A stretch of DNA of 64,000 bases, from NCBI GenBank assembly GCA_963920765.1, contig OY987246.1, positions 13,760,868 through 13,824,867 of the forward strand, in the 5' to 3' direction. A model generated the notes under the pieces. The model did no database searches and was not told the DNA's origin. It saw only the letters and a list, made by a program, of their open reading frames with translations. Every line of letters begins with the position of its first letter. The stretch's first letter is position 1. The position numbers were made by a program, and so were the translations under genes. The stretch comes from Ulota crispa (lineage: Eukaryota; Streptophyta; Bryopsida; Orthotrichales; Orthotrichaceae). Below are positions 11,839-27,958 of the stretch, piece after piece.

Positions 11839-12920
11839 CCCCTAAAGTACCAAGTGTTCGTTGACGCCTGAGGACTTGGGTAGGGTCATACACAGTCAAT
11901 TTTTATTGAATGTTCTCAATATTGTTATACAAGGTGTATATACAGTATGTATCCCTCAAACGGAAACGTAATTTTTTCCCCAATCGGATGCCTGATTCAA
12001 AAGTTATGTTACTTGAAAGAATTTGGGCAGCTTGGGGAATTTAGGCATTTTTGGTGAATCTTATGTTAAAACCCTCATCAATTTTTGAAATTTGGCATGT
12101 ATTTAACTAATAAAATGTGGTAATAATTGTCAAAAAACAAAAAAATTGAGCTCTCAAATCACATTCTAAGAGGAGTCAAACTTTGTTAACTATGTCAGGC
12201 GGTTTCAAGAAAAAATATTTTCTTCTAGTTTTAAGCCTTGTTATCTTTCAATCTATAAATCCAAAGCTCATGAATTTTTTTTTTGCATATTCCAAATGTT
12301 TGCCTCTAATATTTTTCATTGTTTAGATTTCAAACAAAAGACTTCCTCATTGCACAAGAAATTCTGAAAAAATGACTATTGCACTGCCAATTCACTTAAC
12401 CTCCTTGCATTGCAAGGTGATTTAGAATAAGTTAAATCCTATATTTGCTTTTGAATATTTTCATGAGTGATCCTAACATCATATACTTATGAATGGTCAA
12501 AAACCTCACTTTTGTATAGAGCAAAAAATTTACTCCAAGAGGGCTTGAAGTCTAATGACCGTGTTTTGCACAAATGAAAAAAGGCTTTTTTTCTCACTTC
12601 AAATGATATAATCTTACAATCCATATGGCCAAATGGAATGATATTTTTAGCACACTTTTTTTTTAATTTTTTTTAGCATGATTGGGATTCAAAAAAAAAA
12701 AACTTTTATTTTCAATTTTGGGTAAGGTAGTCTGCTGTTAAAGTGACCCCGCTTTAAAAGCGACCCCCTCTTGGAATGCCTTTTGTGGGTACATAAATCT
12801 ACAGGAATCTACGGGATTGCTTTTAAATCGGAGTTGTTTTAACAACAGACTACCTTAATGCACTATAAGCTGACAATTTTTGAGATTTTTTCTCAAAAAA
12901 CACCCTTGATCCTTTAGGGG
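11839..12920. mobile_element. CCCCTAAAG-ended element with CTAG flanks, 1.08 kb
   Basis: The left end CTAG|CCCCTAAAGTACC and right end GATCCTTTAGGGG|CTAG have the same terminal CCCCTAAAG as the TTAA-flanked family, but the duplicated tetranucleotide is CTAG. The interior resembles the 37145 copy (leaf-like blocks around TTTTTCTCACTTCAAATG). No transposase frame. It contains a 131-bp nested element at 12725. Confidence 0.6.
12725..12855. mobile_element. Small TA-flanked MITE nested in the 11839 element
   Basis: The ends AGGTAGTCTGCTGTTAAAG and AACAACAGACTACCT are inverted repeats and are flanked by TA on both sides (12723-12724 and 12856-12857), as in Tc1/mariner-type elements. A half copy of the left end (GGTAAGGTAGCCGCACC) occurs at about 13831. 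Confidence 0.65.
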
Positions 12921-12924
12921 CTAG

Positions 12925-14442
12925 TATCTTCTCCAATCATTCACCCGTATTGTACAAATTACATTTAAAATTGCTTGAAATCCCCATTCATGCTGTGGAA
13001 CCAACTTACAAGCAACCCCTAGGTAGCAACTCCTGTATAATGTGCACGAGGGACCATTTCAAGAAGGGTAAAAAGAGCTAAATACTCCAAATTTAATAAG
13101 TTATTATAACTTCAAATGAGCTTAAATAACAAAAAGAATTAGAGGTGATAATGAAGTTTTATCAGTGGGGTTATTAGAAGTTTGTCTTAGAAGAGTGTTT
13201 AAGAAATATTAAATATTAATATTTCCAAAAAAGAGTTGGGGTGTGATTGGTGCCCCATATATGAGACATTCTTTATATTATAAGTTCTTAAGATTACTTT
13301 TGAATACCAAAAATTATTGTGATTGATATAAAAATTACACCATTCAAATCCTCTTAATGTCTTCTTTTTTACCATGATCAAAACAACTTGTTCCCTTCTT
13401 GTACATTACTATACAGTACCCAGAACAAAACATATGCACTTTTTTTTCACGCAAGCATCTATTCACACTCCCACCACTCCCTAAGATAATCATTTTGTCT
13501 ATTTAACTTGTACACTGTGACTAAATTTGTACTTTTGAACATGATGATATGATTATTTGGTGAAAATTTAGTTAAAAAATAAAATTATCTATCTTACAAA
13601 ATTTGGGCCTATCACAAGTTTCATTGAATCTTTTGTAGCTCAAATTTTTGTTACTTAAGGGTGTACTTTTAGCATGGAAGATGTGCATATGGATGTTTCC
13701 TACATACCCATGAAATCAATTCTCAAAAATTAATCACTAATTTTTAAAAAATAAAATACCATGTAAAACCATGAAAATTGCTTTAAAATTTCACCACAAA
13801 TGAAGTTTTGCTTTCTTGAAATTGATTTTTGGTAAGGTAGCCGCACCAAATAGCGTGACCGTCCCATGCATCATAATTAAAAAAGAAAATGCTTATGAGT
13901 GAACTAAGTGATGGTTATGGACTTATGGGTGACAAAGTGATGGTTGTGGGGTGACTGGTATGATGATTTTGAGTACCCATCTCACTATTTAAGAACCAAC
14001 AAGCCTTGTTTTTAGCATCTCTTACACATGGTTCTTACAATTTCAGTGATTTAGCACTTTGGAAAACACCCTTGCACACATGACTGTGGATAACTTCCCA
14101 AACGAAACTAATATTTTTTGTTCTCTGTTTCCAATCTACCATTTTGGCACTATATGAGCTAGAGTTGACATAGGGTTTGCGGGTATGTAGTTGTTGGGAT
14201 GCCCCAAAACATTAGGTGCATAAAAAAAAATGGAAAAAGCTAATTTTGCCCTTATCCAACTACCCTAACCATGCTAAGGTGCTTAAACTCACACTTATGC
14301 AAGCGGCTACCTTATGCTTGATTGGGATAATGTGAGAATGCAATGATAAATTTTTGGACAAAAACATACCAATTCTACTCCACATTTCACCAAAAAAAAC
14401 ATAACAACTTAATTGAACTATTCTTAACATTGCTATACCCGA
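12925..14442. other. AT-rich intergenic region with a half foldback copy
   Basis: No gene seen. Positions about 13550-13840 repeat one arm of the foldback element at 35481-36362 (shared TATCACAAGTTTCATTGAATC and AGCATGGAAGATGTGCATAT). Confidence 0.5.
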
Positions 14443-15342
14443 CTGTATAGTACCCAAATGAAAGAGTACAAAACACCCTTTTGTGGCATCCAAAGAAGTA
14501 TGTATAACTCATGTATAACAAAGAATACAAGTGACATTTCATCCTCACATTTTAATATGCGATCCTCATGCAATCTTGATCAAGCATATCAAATTTCAAT
14601 TACCAAAACTCAAAATCCTATTTTTGGTAAATGATTTTGTGTCAAAATCATGGTTTTACAAGAAAGTTGATTAATAAATAGTGGTGATGAATTTTTGAGG
14701 GTTGATTGCATGGATATGTAGGAGACATTTGTACGCACATCTTCCATTCAAACAAACATTTCCAAAAAAAATCAAAATTCCCTCTATAGAGATTTTAATG
14801 TTGGGGTGATCATGACCAAATTTAGTAAAATACATATTTCTTCATGGAAATTAGTTTTTGGCAAAAAAAACATATCATCATGTTTAAAGTTACAAACTTA
14901 ATCACAATATATGAGTCAAATAACAATTTAACTAATTTCATGAAGAAATATATACTTCACTAAATTTGGTCATGACCACCCTAACATTAAAATCTCTATG
15001 GAGGGAATTTTGAATTTTTTTGGAAATGTTTGTTTGAATGGAAGATGTGCGTACAAATGTATCCTACATATCCATGCAATCAACCCTCAAAAATTCATCA
15101 CCCCTATTTATTAATCACTTTCTTGTAAAACCATGATTTTGACACAAAACCATTTACCAAAAATAGGATTTTGAGTTTTGGTAACTGAAATTTGATATGC
15201 TTGATCAAGATTGCAAGATTGCATGAGAATCGCATATTAAAAATGTGAGAATGAAATGTCACTTATATTCTTTGTTATACAAACTTCTTTAGATGCCCAA
15301 AAAGGATGTTATGTACTCTTTCTTTTGGGTACTGTACTGTAC
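14443..15342. mobile_element. Foldback element, ~900 bp, arms ~430 bp
   Basis: The sequence from about 14443 reads inward to a centre near 14892 and then returns as its own reverse complement to about 15342. Examples are AAGAATACAAGTGACATTTC on the left with AAATGTCACTTATATTCTT on the right, and CATGGATATGTAGGAGACAT with TGTATCCTACATATCCATG. The arms differ by small substitutions, so it is not recent. Non-coding. A related foldback lies at 35481-36362 and a single arm at about 13550. Confidence 0.8.
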
Positions 15343-15750
15343 ATTAGAAGGGTTAAGAAGCCCCTGTCTTTGCATTCTGAGTTGCCACCCCGAGCAAGCA
15401 AAGCACATGAAGAGCTGTAAAAGTGCTGGTAAAAGACTAAAAGAGGCGTTGTACAAGTCCCCTCGATGATTGATGAGACATGAAATGAATGGATTGATTG
15501 TGCCAAGAAGAAACACGTGACGCAATGTTCACCGTCTGATCTACAACGCACAGTAATCGAGCCCCGAGTCATGATGAATTCAGCTGACGTGGTGGCAGCA
15601 AAAAGCGATGTCACATTTAAAAATTGAGGAAGAAATTCCACACCTCTCCTTGCCAGATCTTCCAAGCCGGCGAGATGAGACGGTCACCCACCGTTTGATT
15701 CGCCCCATCGGTGACCCAATCCCACGGACCGAGAGACCCGCTGCCTCGCG

Positions 15751-15915
15751 ATGGCGGACACGACGCCGTCGCGTTCACGCGGCGATGATTTCTTGCTGTT
15801 CTTGTTCGCGTGCTTTTGTTTGATACTGTTCTTGTGTTTTCTTTATAGGGCTCGGATTCTCATGCCGGGGCAACGCAGGCAGCTTTTTTTTTTTTTGTTT
15901 TCGTCAGGGTATTAA
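15751..15915 (+). CDS. Possible 54-residue single-pass membrane protein
   Basis: ATG at 15751 in a good plant start context (GCGATGGC) opens a 54-codon frame. It begins MADTTPSRSRGDD, continues with a strongly hydrophobic stretch FLLFLFACFCLILFLCFL (residues 14-31), then a basic YRARILMPGQRRQ and a phenylalanine-rich end that reads through a poly-T run. The surrounding 15600-15870 segment is clearly GC-richer than its neighbours, as transcribed regions here are. I do not recognise a family and there is no neighbour to lend context. It could instead be a first exon (the frame ends soon after the T run) or chance. Confidence 0.3.
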   Translation: MADTTPSRSRGDDFLLFLFACFCLILFLCFLYRARILMPGQRRQLFFFLFSSGY

Positions 15916-16677
15916 ATTGGAATTTTGTGTTTGGAGCTAATTTGGTGATTGTTTTTTTTTGGGTGTAAATTTCATTTATTTTTTGGTGAATTTCACATGC
16001 AATCCCCAACTTTTAAGTGCAAAAAGACATCTAAAGCAAATGATAGTGTTGTGACATGTGGAAAAAGGGGGCAAAAGCAATCCTTGCATTGGTGAATTTT
16101 GGCAAATTCTGGCAAATCACACTCAATGTTTTCACTGACTTTGGTGCTAATTTTAGGCTCCTCAAAAAATTTGTAACTTTCTAGCAATTTATTGCTCCAA
16201 AAAAAAAAACACTAGGGTAGAGCAACCGGCACCCCAAAATGCATGCACGTAAGGAAAATTTGATTGAATGAATGAGATGCGGAGCTCCATCCAAAAAACT
16301 ACTAATATAAGTTATGTTCATCAAAAATATGGCAAATTGAGTTTGTGCTGGATCTAGCAATTTTATCCATGTTTTTCAATCAAATTTCTTAGGGTATTGG
16401 TAGCTAGACGACTTTTTAGGTAAGATTTAGGTACAAATTTGCTAGAAAAAAGAACCCTACACATATGCCAAAACAAATGGTTTGAAATAGATGTAGAAGT
16501 AACTTATATTTTTGGAAAATTGGAGACAACCACTTTTTCAAGTTTTCATCTACAGTTTTTCTAAAGATAATCTCTCCATCATTCTAGGGTAGGAGATTTG
16601 AGAAGCTAGTTTGTGAATTCTCAAAAATGTCAATTTTGAACAAGTCAGGAAAGTGGGCTTAGAAAATCAAAGTATCT
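15916..16677. other. Intergenic, nothing recognised
   Basis: AT-rich sequence with poly-T and poly-A runs and no supported gene or complete element. Confidence 0.5.
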
Positions 16678-16749
16678 GCTTCTCCACACATAAGGGCTTC
16701 TCCACACATAAGGGCTTCTCCACACATAAGGGCTTCTCCACACATAAGG
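16678..16749. repeat. 18-bp tandem repeat, four copies
   Basis: The unit GCTTCTCCACACATAAGG is repeated four times and abuts the TAA|GGGCATCTCCACC end of the MITE at 16748. The unit differs by one base from that junction (GGGCTTCTCC versus GGGCATCTCC), so it looks like amplification of the MITE end plus its TAA flank. Confidence 0.85.
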
Positions 16750-17047
16750 GCATCTCCACCGATGACTCAAACACACTCAAAGTGGATGAAAAGTGTTTAG
16801 GCCCCTCTTAAAACCTTCTCAAAACACTTTGTAATTGTCCTACCGTGTTTAGCAAAGGCCCTGCAAGACACTATTTATCCTAATTTCAGTGAACTTTAGG
16901 CTCTACTTTCCTTGATAAATGGTCAATTGATTATTTATGGGGCATGTTGGAGGGCAAGACCACCTTTTTGAAGAGCATGGATGGAGATTAAGGGGCTTGA
17001 GGACCGGATAAAACAGATGAAAAGCTTTTAAAGCGCCAGAGATGCTC
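16748..17047. mobile_element. GAGCATCTCC-ended MITE, 300 bp, reverse copy
   Basis: Ends GGGCATCTCCACC and CCAGAGATGCTC, flanked by TAA and TGA. The interior is the reverse orientation of the copy at 11286 (CAAAGTGGATGAAAAGTG; AGTGAACTTTAGG). Non-coding. Confidence 0.7.
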
Positions 17048-19213
17048 TGAGTAAAAGCTGCCACCTGTTTTTGGAAAAAGCCGTTTCAAACCGCCGGTTT
17101 GGCTTAGTGTGGCCCGGCCTTGACCCCAGTTTCAACCAGTTCTCCTTCTCCAGCCTCCACGTTCTCCTGCAATTCAAAAGCAGACTGAAGATCAGCTTTC
17201 ACAATCACTGCATCATACTGCGATAGGAAGTTAATCCATGAGTACTGGCAGCTAGCTAGCTGGCTCGATTGCCATAGCGGCAGCTCGGGAACTGCGTCCG
17301 TCCCAACTCCTCCTCCTTGCTAGTCCCTATCAAGCCTCGTCATCAGTTCTAGTTCTAGGTAGCCAGATCGAGACGTAGACGGATCGACTTGCTTGAGATC
17401 GATCGATCGATTTTTCGGTGGGTGGTTGTTCAGAATTATTCAGACCAGGAGCGCTGGGTTGTCAGTGTCTGTGAGAGTGACAACCCAAATTTCTTGCTTC
17501 AGAATTCGTTTAATATATTTCGCCTTTTTTGGTAGCTGGCCTGTCAATTCCTTTGAGCGGCATATTGGGCGTTGTAGTTTCCAAGCTGCAAGAAATTCAC
17601 ATCCTGCCTTGGGGGCTTCTAATTGTAAGCACAGAGGCTCCTAATTATGCAAATTGATTACCATTTGTAGTTGTGAGCAGGAGATCCAGTCAACCTCAGG
17701 TCAACACACACCTAGCTATGCACTAACCTAGATCTACAACGATTTGCACTCGTGTCTATTCAATCTTGCCAGTACTTCCTGTGAAGTTTTGTCTTTTTTG
17801 TTCTTGTTGAACACGAATGAAAGTGATTTCCTTGCAACGGGCCTTGCAAAGACGGCTGTGAGGTTTCGTTCAAAGCTTCCTCGGAGCAGATCTGGGTCAA
17901 GTAGTCCGAGTCAGTGCTGACAGACATGCTCCTCGAACTGACAAAGCGGCTTCGTGGTGTTTGAGGCTTACTTGAAGTTTGCAAAGATTTGTGCAGCTGT
18001 TGTAAACCTGACGGTCCTATTTTTTGAAAGAAGAAGCAGTAGCATAGTACCCCATTTTGGCAACTGGAAAACTGTCATATCTAATATTTAAGGCTGCGTT
18101 GGTTTTATACTGCAGCAGATACGTTGGACAATTCGGGCCTTGACTCGAGCTGGTCAGTCTGTGGAGTTATTACACAGAATATGTCGAGGCTGTCGACGCT
18201 GTGGAAGGTGTGGTGATGGGCGTGGCGGAGTCAGCAAGTATCATCATGCGAGCGACCTGCGGTCGTCGTTGCGACGTGCTCAAGGCGACAGTTTTGCCCC
18301 AAGTCTGCGACTTTCGCCATTACTTGTTCGGAGGCGTCTTTCCAATTTCGTAAATCGTGGCAAAAATCCGGTGGTTGTTGCGCTTGTCGGGATTTCCACT
18401 TCAGTTTAGGTGAGACGTCAGACCCGCCAGGAATTGATAGAATGAATGAATGATTCACCAGGTTCCATCCTGACACTCGTCACACGTGACTGTTGGCTCA
18501 CCAACGCCTCCCTTCACGGAACTGATAAGCCTGGCTTGAATTTAAGTTGGTGGAGGTCAGACGGATCAAGTAGATGCAATTACTTAATCAGTGTCTTAAT
18601 TAGGAGCTAGTTCCCCCCTTCGCCAGTTAAAGGAGATCGATCTGAGACGGGAGAGCGCATGTGTGAGCTCGCCATATCCTTTAAACTGGCTAACTTAAAA
18701 AAAAAATCTAGCAGCCTTTTTAGACGCTGTCTAGAACCTCAGGCCTTAGTTTTACAGCTCGGTGCAAGCGAACGCCACAATTTTGACAAATTTAATCACG
18801 TCATTTTTTCGAGTAGGACCATTTAACTATTGTCTTCAATTGACGAATGTAGTACCTTTATTACAAACCCGAGAATCGATCTGAGAAGCAAGGTGATGTA
18901 TATTTTCCAAGTGAGGTGTCTGTAGATGTTCCTCTCACGTTAAGTATAATGGTCTCAAATTGCACTGTATCGTACAGAAAACGTTCTGGTCGAGGGACAA
19001 TGAACAGTAAGGTGGTTACCTGGAGCGTAGGCAATGGTTCCTCCTCTTAGCAGGAAGTGGAATAAAACAATTACTGGATATTCAATTCAAAGATGGTAGC
19101 AATAGCAAGAAAGGAATATACCTTATTTTCCTCGGTTTCTGGTACAGTTTAATTGACACAAGTGCTGGCACTTTGACAGCGTCCGACGTGGGAGGAAACA
19201 TTAGTGTTTGTAC
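17048..19213. other. Upstream region of the GRIK-type gene, unique sequence
   Basis: This region is less AT-rich than the repeat tracts and is not obviously repetitive. It is a plausible promoter and 5' untranslated region for the gene starting at 19214. Open frames occur on both strands (for example 17760-17984 minus, starting MQTSSKPQTPRSR, and 18140-18409 plus), but none shows a family motif or matching splice sites, so I do not call a gene. Confidence 0.45.
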
Positions 19214-23494
<4,281 letters not shown>

Positions 23495-25339
23495 TGACCT
23501 TTCGTTGCTTCAGAATGGTGACCCAAACCCACGACCTTGTAATTAGATTTATAAACTCTTTAGTAGTTTACTAGGTGGACAATTGGGTTAAGCTCCTCTC
23601 ATTCTTTCATTTGCCATGCTCTTGTGAGCTGTGGGCCTCATGGCCTGTGACCTCTCAACATGACAAGCAAAATAAACAGATTATCCTTTTTAATAGTTTA
23701 CTAAGACTTGAGCTGTAGATCATAACGACAATGGTCACCAATTTTATTCCAAATTAAAATGTCCTGATAAATACACGAGAGAGGAAATGCCAGCCCTCCA
23801 TCCACACTTGCTGGAAACAATTTGTATTTCAACCCCAAGCTTTCTTGCATTATCACTGAGAATTATGCTTCTACAGTCTCACCTCTGATGTATCCTCATT
23901 TTCATTACACGAGAGTCTACATAGTCGAAGTGACTCTCAACAGACATTTCCGTAATTTTTGTGGGGTTTGAGTGGGTCAGCACCAATTAAGCAATTACTA
24001 AGTGAGGTGCGCTCAAACTGTGCCTCCCATCACACTTATGGCCTCCCTAGAGAGATAAAGGCCGTTTCAATTAAACAGTCACGTTTCTGATGATCAAATT
24101 TGGGATGCGCAAGTGGTTACTCCCGGAAGAGTTCTGATAACCAGGATAGGTAAATAGATTAAAATTCAGTACCATTCTGCACAACTTTGCCTTTTGAACT
24201 GACAATTACCAAAGTAATTGAAATCGCCGTGAGTGTTACTCTTCTTTCCAACAATTTGCTTCAAAGCCTGTACAGATATGTGCTCAACGATGTGAACTTA
24301 ACGTTATTCCGAGCTTGAAGGCTTTCACTAACAATGTTCAAATGCTCCTCCCAAAAACCCAGCAACACAAAGCTGAACTGAAAATATGCTGATACATTGA
24401 GATATCCATGAACATACACATGCATAAACCTGGAAACAAATTCACAGAGTACTTGATCCTTAGTGATAAGCATCTGTTGTTAAATTACTTATTATGCTTA
24501 GAGTACCTAATGTGGTTTAACATAAACTCACCAAAGTAATCCAGGAGATGAAGTAACTTAGTTATTATTTCTAGCACCTCAAGGCTTTCAGTTTGGTGCT
24601 TTATACGTGTCGGAACTGGCTGCAGTAATGACCAATGTGGTATGGAAACTGACTTGGGTACCGAGGTTGATGATTATGCAAAACATTTTAACCTTGATTG
24701 TATGAGTTAAGCATCTTCTTATAAGGATAATGCATACTTTCTCTAAGATGTTGGCAAAAAAAAAAGTAGTATGTCAACTGCAAAGGAGCAGGTTATTCAA
24801 ATTGCAGGGCCAAAAACGAAGTCCTACAAATCCATTGAGCAAGGGATATATTAACATGACACATTTAAGTACTTATGGATTTTTTTTTATAGTTATGGAC
24901 TTTCTATCTCCTTAAACATAGGAGGTTTCCCTATATTTTGCATGTATTTTTGGAGGTTTTACCTTTTTACTAATTTGGACGCACCTCTTAATGTTTTGCA
25001 ACTGCCTCCCAATGTTTTTGAAGGTATAAAACAAATTCCAGATTTTGCTTATATACTTTCGATGGTCCATGTTTTAATTAATGTGGCATTTGTGACCAAG
25101 AGGAGAATAAACTAGTAGCTGTGAAGACTTTTTTTTGTTGTGGCCAAGTAATCATCAAAAACAATTTACACACCACTTGACAAGTGCACTCCTTGTTATA
25201 AAAGAGACGAACAAGATTATGCTAGTGACAACTTTGACCTACATAAGGGAGCAAGTTTATTTAATTTAGCTAATGAAGTACATTGGAGTTATATAGTTCC
25301 ATATGTTGTTTTTGCTATCTCTCCTACAAAAATAAGGTA
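23495..25339. other. 3' flank of the GRIK-type gene
   Basis: An AATAAA poly(A)-signal-like hexamer lies at 23671-23676, about 180 bases after the stop. Beyond it no gene or complete repeat is recognised. Confidence 0.5.
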
Positions 25340-25903
25340 ACTAATCTATCAGAAAGGCGCCTTCTAAGTTGGCAAGTGTTGTATTCAAAAGGTAGAGTTG
25401 CATGGATAGCTCTCCAAGTGCCTAGTCTAGCATGTTAAGTTGCTTTCCATGCATTTCTTAGTATCCTTCCCCCTGTCCTGTCAACATTTCAATACATCTC
25501 GCCACACCATTCTACCCAAATGAACCATATTAGGTAGCATCTAAGCAAGTCCCAAAATTGAAATTTGTAAGTGCTAACTCCCTTGCAATGTTGGTATTGA
25601 AACTACCCAGGCAAGCTTTGTTCCAAGATATAAACATGGGGCCTCTGTTGTGGGTTGAAAATTGATTCACACAGCCACAGCTCCTTACCAAAGGGACAAT
25701 GCCAGAAAAGCTGACCTCGAGATCCTTCCATGGCTGGATTGCACATTATGCACTTGAGATTTGGGAGGGTCCCTGCTCTTCAACCTTTCCGGAACCAAAC
25801 TCCTGTAACAAGTCCGTGATTCATCAGAGACCACAGGAAAGCAGCCAGCTTCCGTGGCCTGGAATTGAGCCATAAAGAAGGCATATATCCTCTTCTTGTG
25901 TTT
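25340..25903 (-). pseudogene. LINE fragment: zinc-binding (zf-RVT) end of a reverse transcriptase ORF
   Basis: On the minus strand one frame reads LPNLKCIMCNPAMEGSRGQ followed by LFWHCPFGKELW. This is the CxxC...HxxC/CPF...W pattern of the zf-RVT domain at the C-terminal end of plant LINE ORF2. Upstream, in another frame, AAFLWSLMNHGLVTGVWF fits the preceding segment, and downstream LLRCYLIWFIWVEW fits the usual tail. At least two frameshifts and several stops break it, and its 5' part is cut by a MITE at 25904. It is a dead remnant. Confidence 0.75.
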
Positions 25904-26212
25904 GTACACTAAATATTGCATTTAGGTTGCCTTGACAATTAGGTTGCCTTCCTTAGTAAGTTATCTCATGACTCATCACTCGACCACTTGGAGACGCATG
26001 CAATTCTCTATATACTTGAATTTCACATGATTTACGACTTAGACGCCACTAGTTTGTATTTCCGCTGCTTCATTGTTGTTGCCAAGCTTTTTTAAATTTG
26101 TTTGGTTACAGTAATTTTTGATGAAAGTTACTACATCACCAATAAAGATTTATATCGTACAAAATATAGAGAAATTAGTGCGGGGCAACCTAAACGCAAT
26201 ATTCAGTGTAGG
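25904..26212. mobile_element. MITE with TACACTAAATATTGC ends, second copy
   Basis: Ends GTACACTAAATATTGC and GCAATATTCAGTGTAGG are inverted repeats matching the 10867-11161 copy. The TTTAGGTTGCC motif near the left end is followed by a second, TTAGGTTGCC. It sits at the broken 5' edge of the LINE fragment. Confidence 0.72.
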
Positions 26213-26469
26213 TGAAACCAAGGGAGGTTAACGTCAATTCTGCCCTCGATTCTTCTCCAGCCTGAAAGCAAAGCATTTCTGTAGCCCCGTTTTGCTATGT
26301 ACTTGAAAAAAGAGGCGGCTCTATGGGTGGAGTCTGGAGATCCTCCACCCACTGCCATTGCCCTAGATCCCCTGGGAGCGCTTTCTGGCCGATCATAGTA
26401 CCACCCGGACAAGTTTGAGTTTGGATTTGGATAAGATATAATGGTCAGACTCCTTGGAGAGAATACAAT
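26213..26469. other. Short unique island between two MITEs
   Basis: A less AT-rich stretch open on the minus strand (about 26412 to 26203, containing YYDRPESAPRGSRAMAVG). No family recognised and no clear splice sites. It may be more of the LINE or an unrelated exon remnant. Confidence 0.35.
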
Positions 26470-26725
26470 AACGCATTGTCGTTAATTTGGGAATTTGCTT
26501 ACAAAGTGGAACTCTGGGATTTTTCAAGGTTTCCGTTAACTTTCATGAGTACTCCTAAAACCGGTCCACGTGTCCTCACTTGAGAGGAGGAATTTGCAAG
26601 GGAAAAAATCTTAGTGGCTCATATAGAATTTGATACCTTCAAATCTAGTTTAAGGTAACTTTTTGGGTTTTAGGCGGGTACAAAATGGGACCCCCCGTTT
26701 TTCCCAATTTAACGAATAACGCGTC
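26470..26725. mobile_element. M2 MITE, 256 bp
   Basis: Left end AACGCATTGTCGTTAATTTGG, right end CCCAATTTAACGAATAACGCGT. Its interior (CTCACTTGAGAGGAGGAATTTG, CTAGTTTAAGGTAAC) is the closest relative of the copy at 27596 and carries the uninterrupted TTAA site that is occupied there. Confidence 0.8.
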
Positions 26726-26745
26726 ATGTCTGGGAGTTCACCTTA

Positions 26746-27054
26746 TAGCATCCGCACCCTTGCAAGCAATCCTTGATGTGCCAAGTGTTTTCATTTGCTT
26801 TTGGAGAACCCTTAAAGTTCTTGTCCCCACCCTTATTCTTTGAGTGTGCTGCATAGATAGTCATTTGGCCCCACAAGTAGAACTTATATGACAAATCATC
26901 AAGTGGAGCAAAAGATAGAGCTCACTAAACTTAGAATGAATAATGATTCCAAGGGTCATTGCTTGACATACTCAAGTTGAGTGTCAAGAGAAGAACACTT
27001 TGAGGGATCTAGAGGGCATTTGCACCCACACACACTCAACACTTGATGCGGCTA
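26746..27054. mobile_element. Diverged member of the GAGCATCTCC MITE group, ~309 bp
   Basis: Ends TAGCATCCGCACCC and ACTTGATGCGGCTA are inverted repeats, and the interior AGCTCACTAAACTTAGAATG matches the 11286 and 34642 copies. The terminal sequence differs (CATCCGCA instead of CATCTCCA), so it is a subfamily. Confidence 0.6.
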
Positions 27055-27595
27055 CATTGATTGTTGCACCTCACCGCATATGTACCAACTCCCTATATAA
27101 GACAAGGCTTGCTCAATTTTAGTTTGAAATTAGAATGTTTGAGATTTGATAAATTGTTAGCGCACCCAAATTTAGGACAATCAAACCTTGTTGATTGGTC
27201 AACAAAAGAGGCACAGAATTGAAGCTCAATACTTGTCTTTTGCTCTCAATGCTTGTTAGTACATGCTCCAGGGCAAGGGTGGGGCATCTCAGATTTGAAG
27301 GAACTTGTGGTTGTGGATGCACTTTAAACACCTACGTTTGAGAGAGCTCCAAATTGCATACAAGGGTGCAAATGCATTGAGCATTTATCATCCAAATAAT
27401 GCTTGCAATGGGCCTTGCACGTGTGTGGGTCAGGATGCTCCTAAACACAAACGAACGCTTGCTTGGCTGGGCTGGGGCTATGACATTTGTTACAAAGCAA
27501 ACGTGCGTCGCCAAGCCAGTTTCCCTCTTGAATCTGCTCTGATACTCTTAGGTCCTAAGGTGCATGTGAAATGATGTTCACTCTTGAGAGGTTGA
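27055..27595. other. Intergenic, no gene supported
   Basis: Short open frames on both strands around 27300-27575 show no family motif. Confidence 0.4.
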
Positions 27596-27663
27596 AACGC
27601 GTTATTCGTTAAATTGAGAAAAACATTACATTTTGGGACTTCTGAAGGTTTCAGGTGACCACC

Positions 27664-27838
27664 CACTATAAGAAACCCATGTTTTTTATAATAGATTTGT
27701 TTGAATGTTCACTTGTTTTTATGTTACAATTGATGTTAGAATAAACATCTTGATGTTAGTTCTAACATCAATTGTAACATAAAAAACAAGTGGACGTCCA
27801 AAAAAATCTGTTATAAAAAACACAAGTTTCTTATAATG
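27664..27838. mobile_element. CACTA-type MITE nested in M2, 175 bp
   Basis: Starts CACTATAAGAAACCCATG and ends CAAGTTTCTTATAATG, with a 3-bp duplication ACC (27661-27663 and 27839-27841). The interior shares AACATCTTGATGTTA and TGGACGTCCAAAAAAATC with the 4680 copy. Removing it restores continuous M2 sequence (GGTGACCTGAAGCC). Confidence 0.9.
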
Positions 27839-27958
27839 ACCTGAAGCCAAGCGCACAACGTTTTTTTGGTACACGTGCCCTCACTTGAGAGGAGGAATTT
27901 GTGAGGGAAAAAATCTTAGTGACTCAGACTAAATTTGATATCTTAGAATCTAGTTTAA

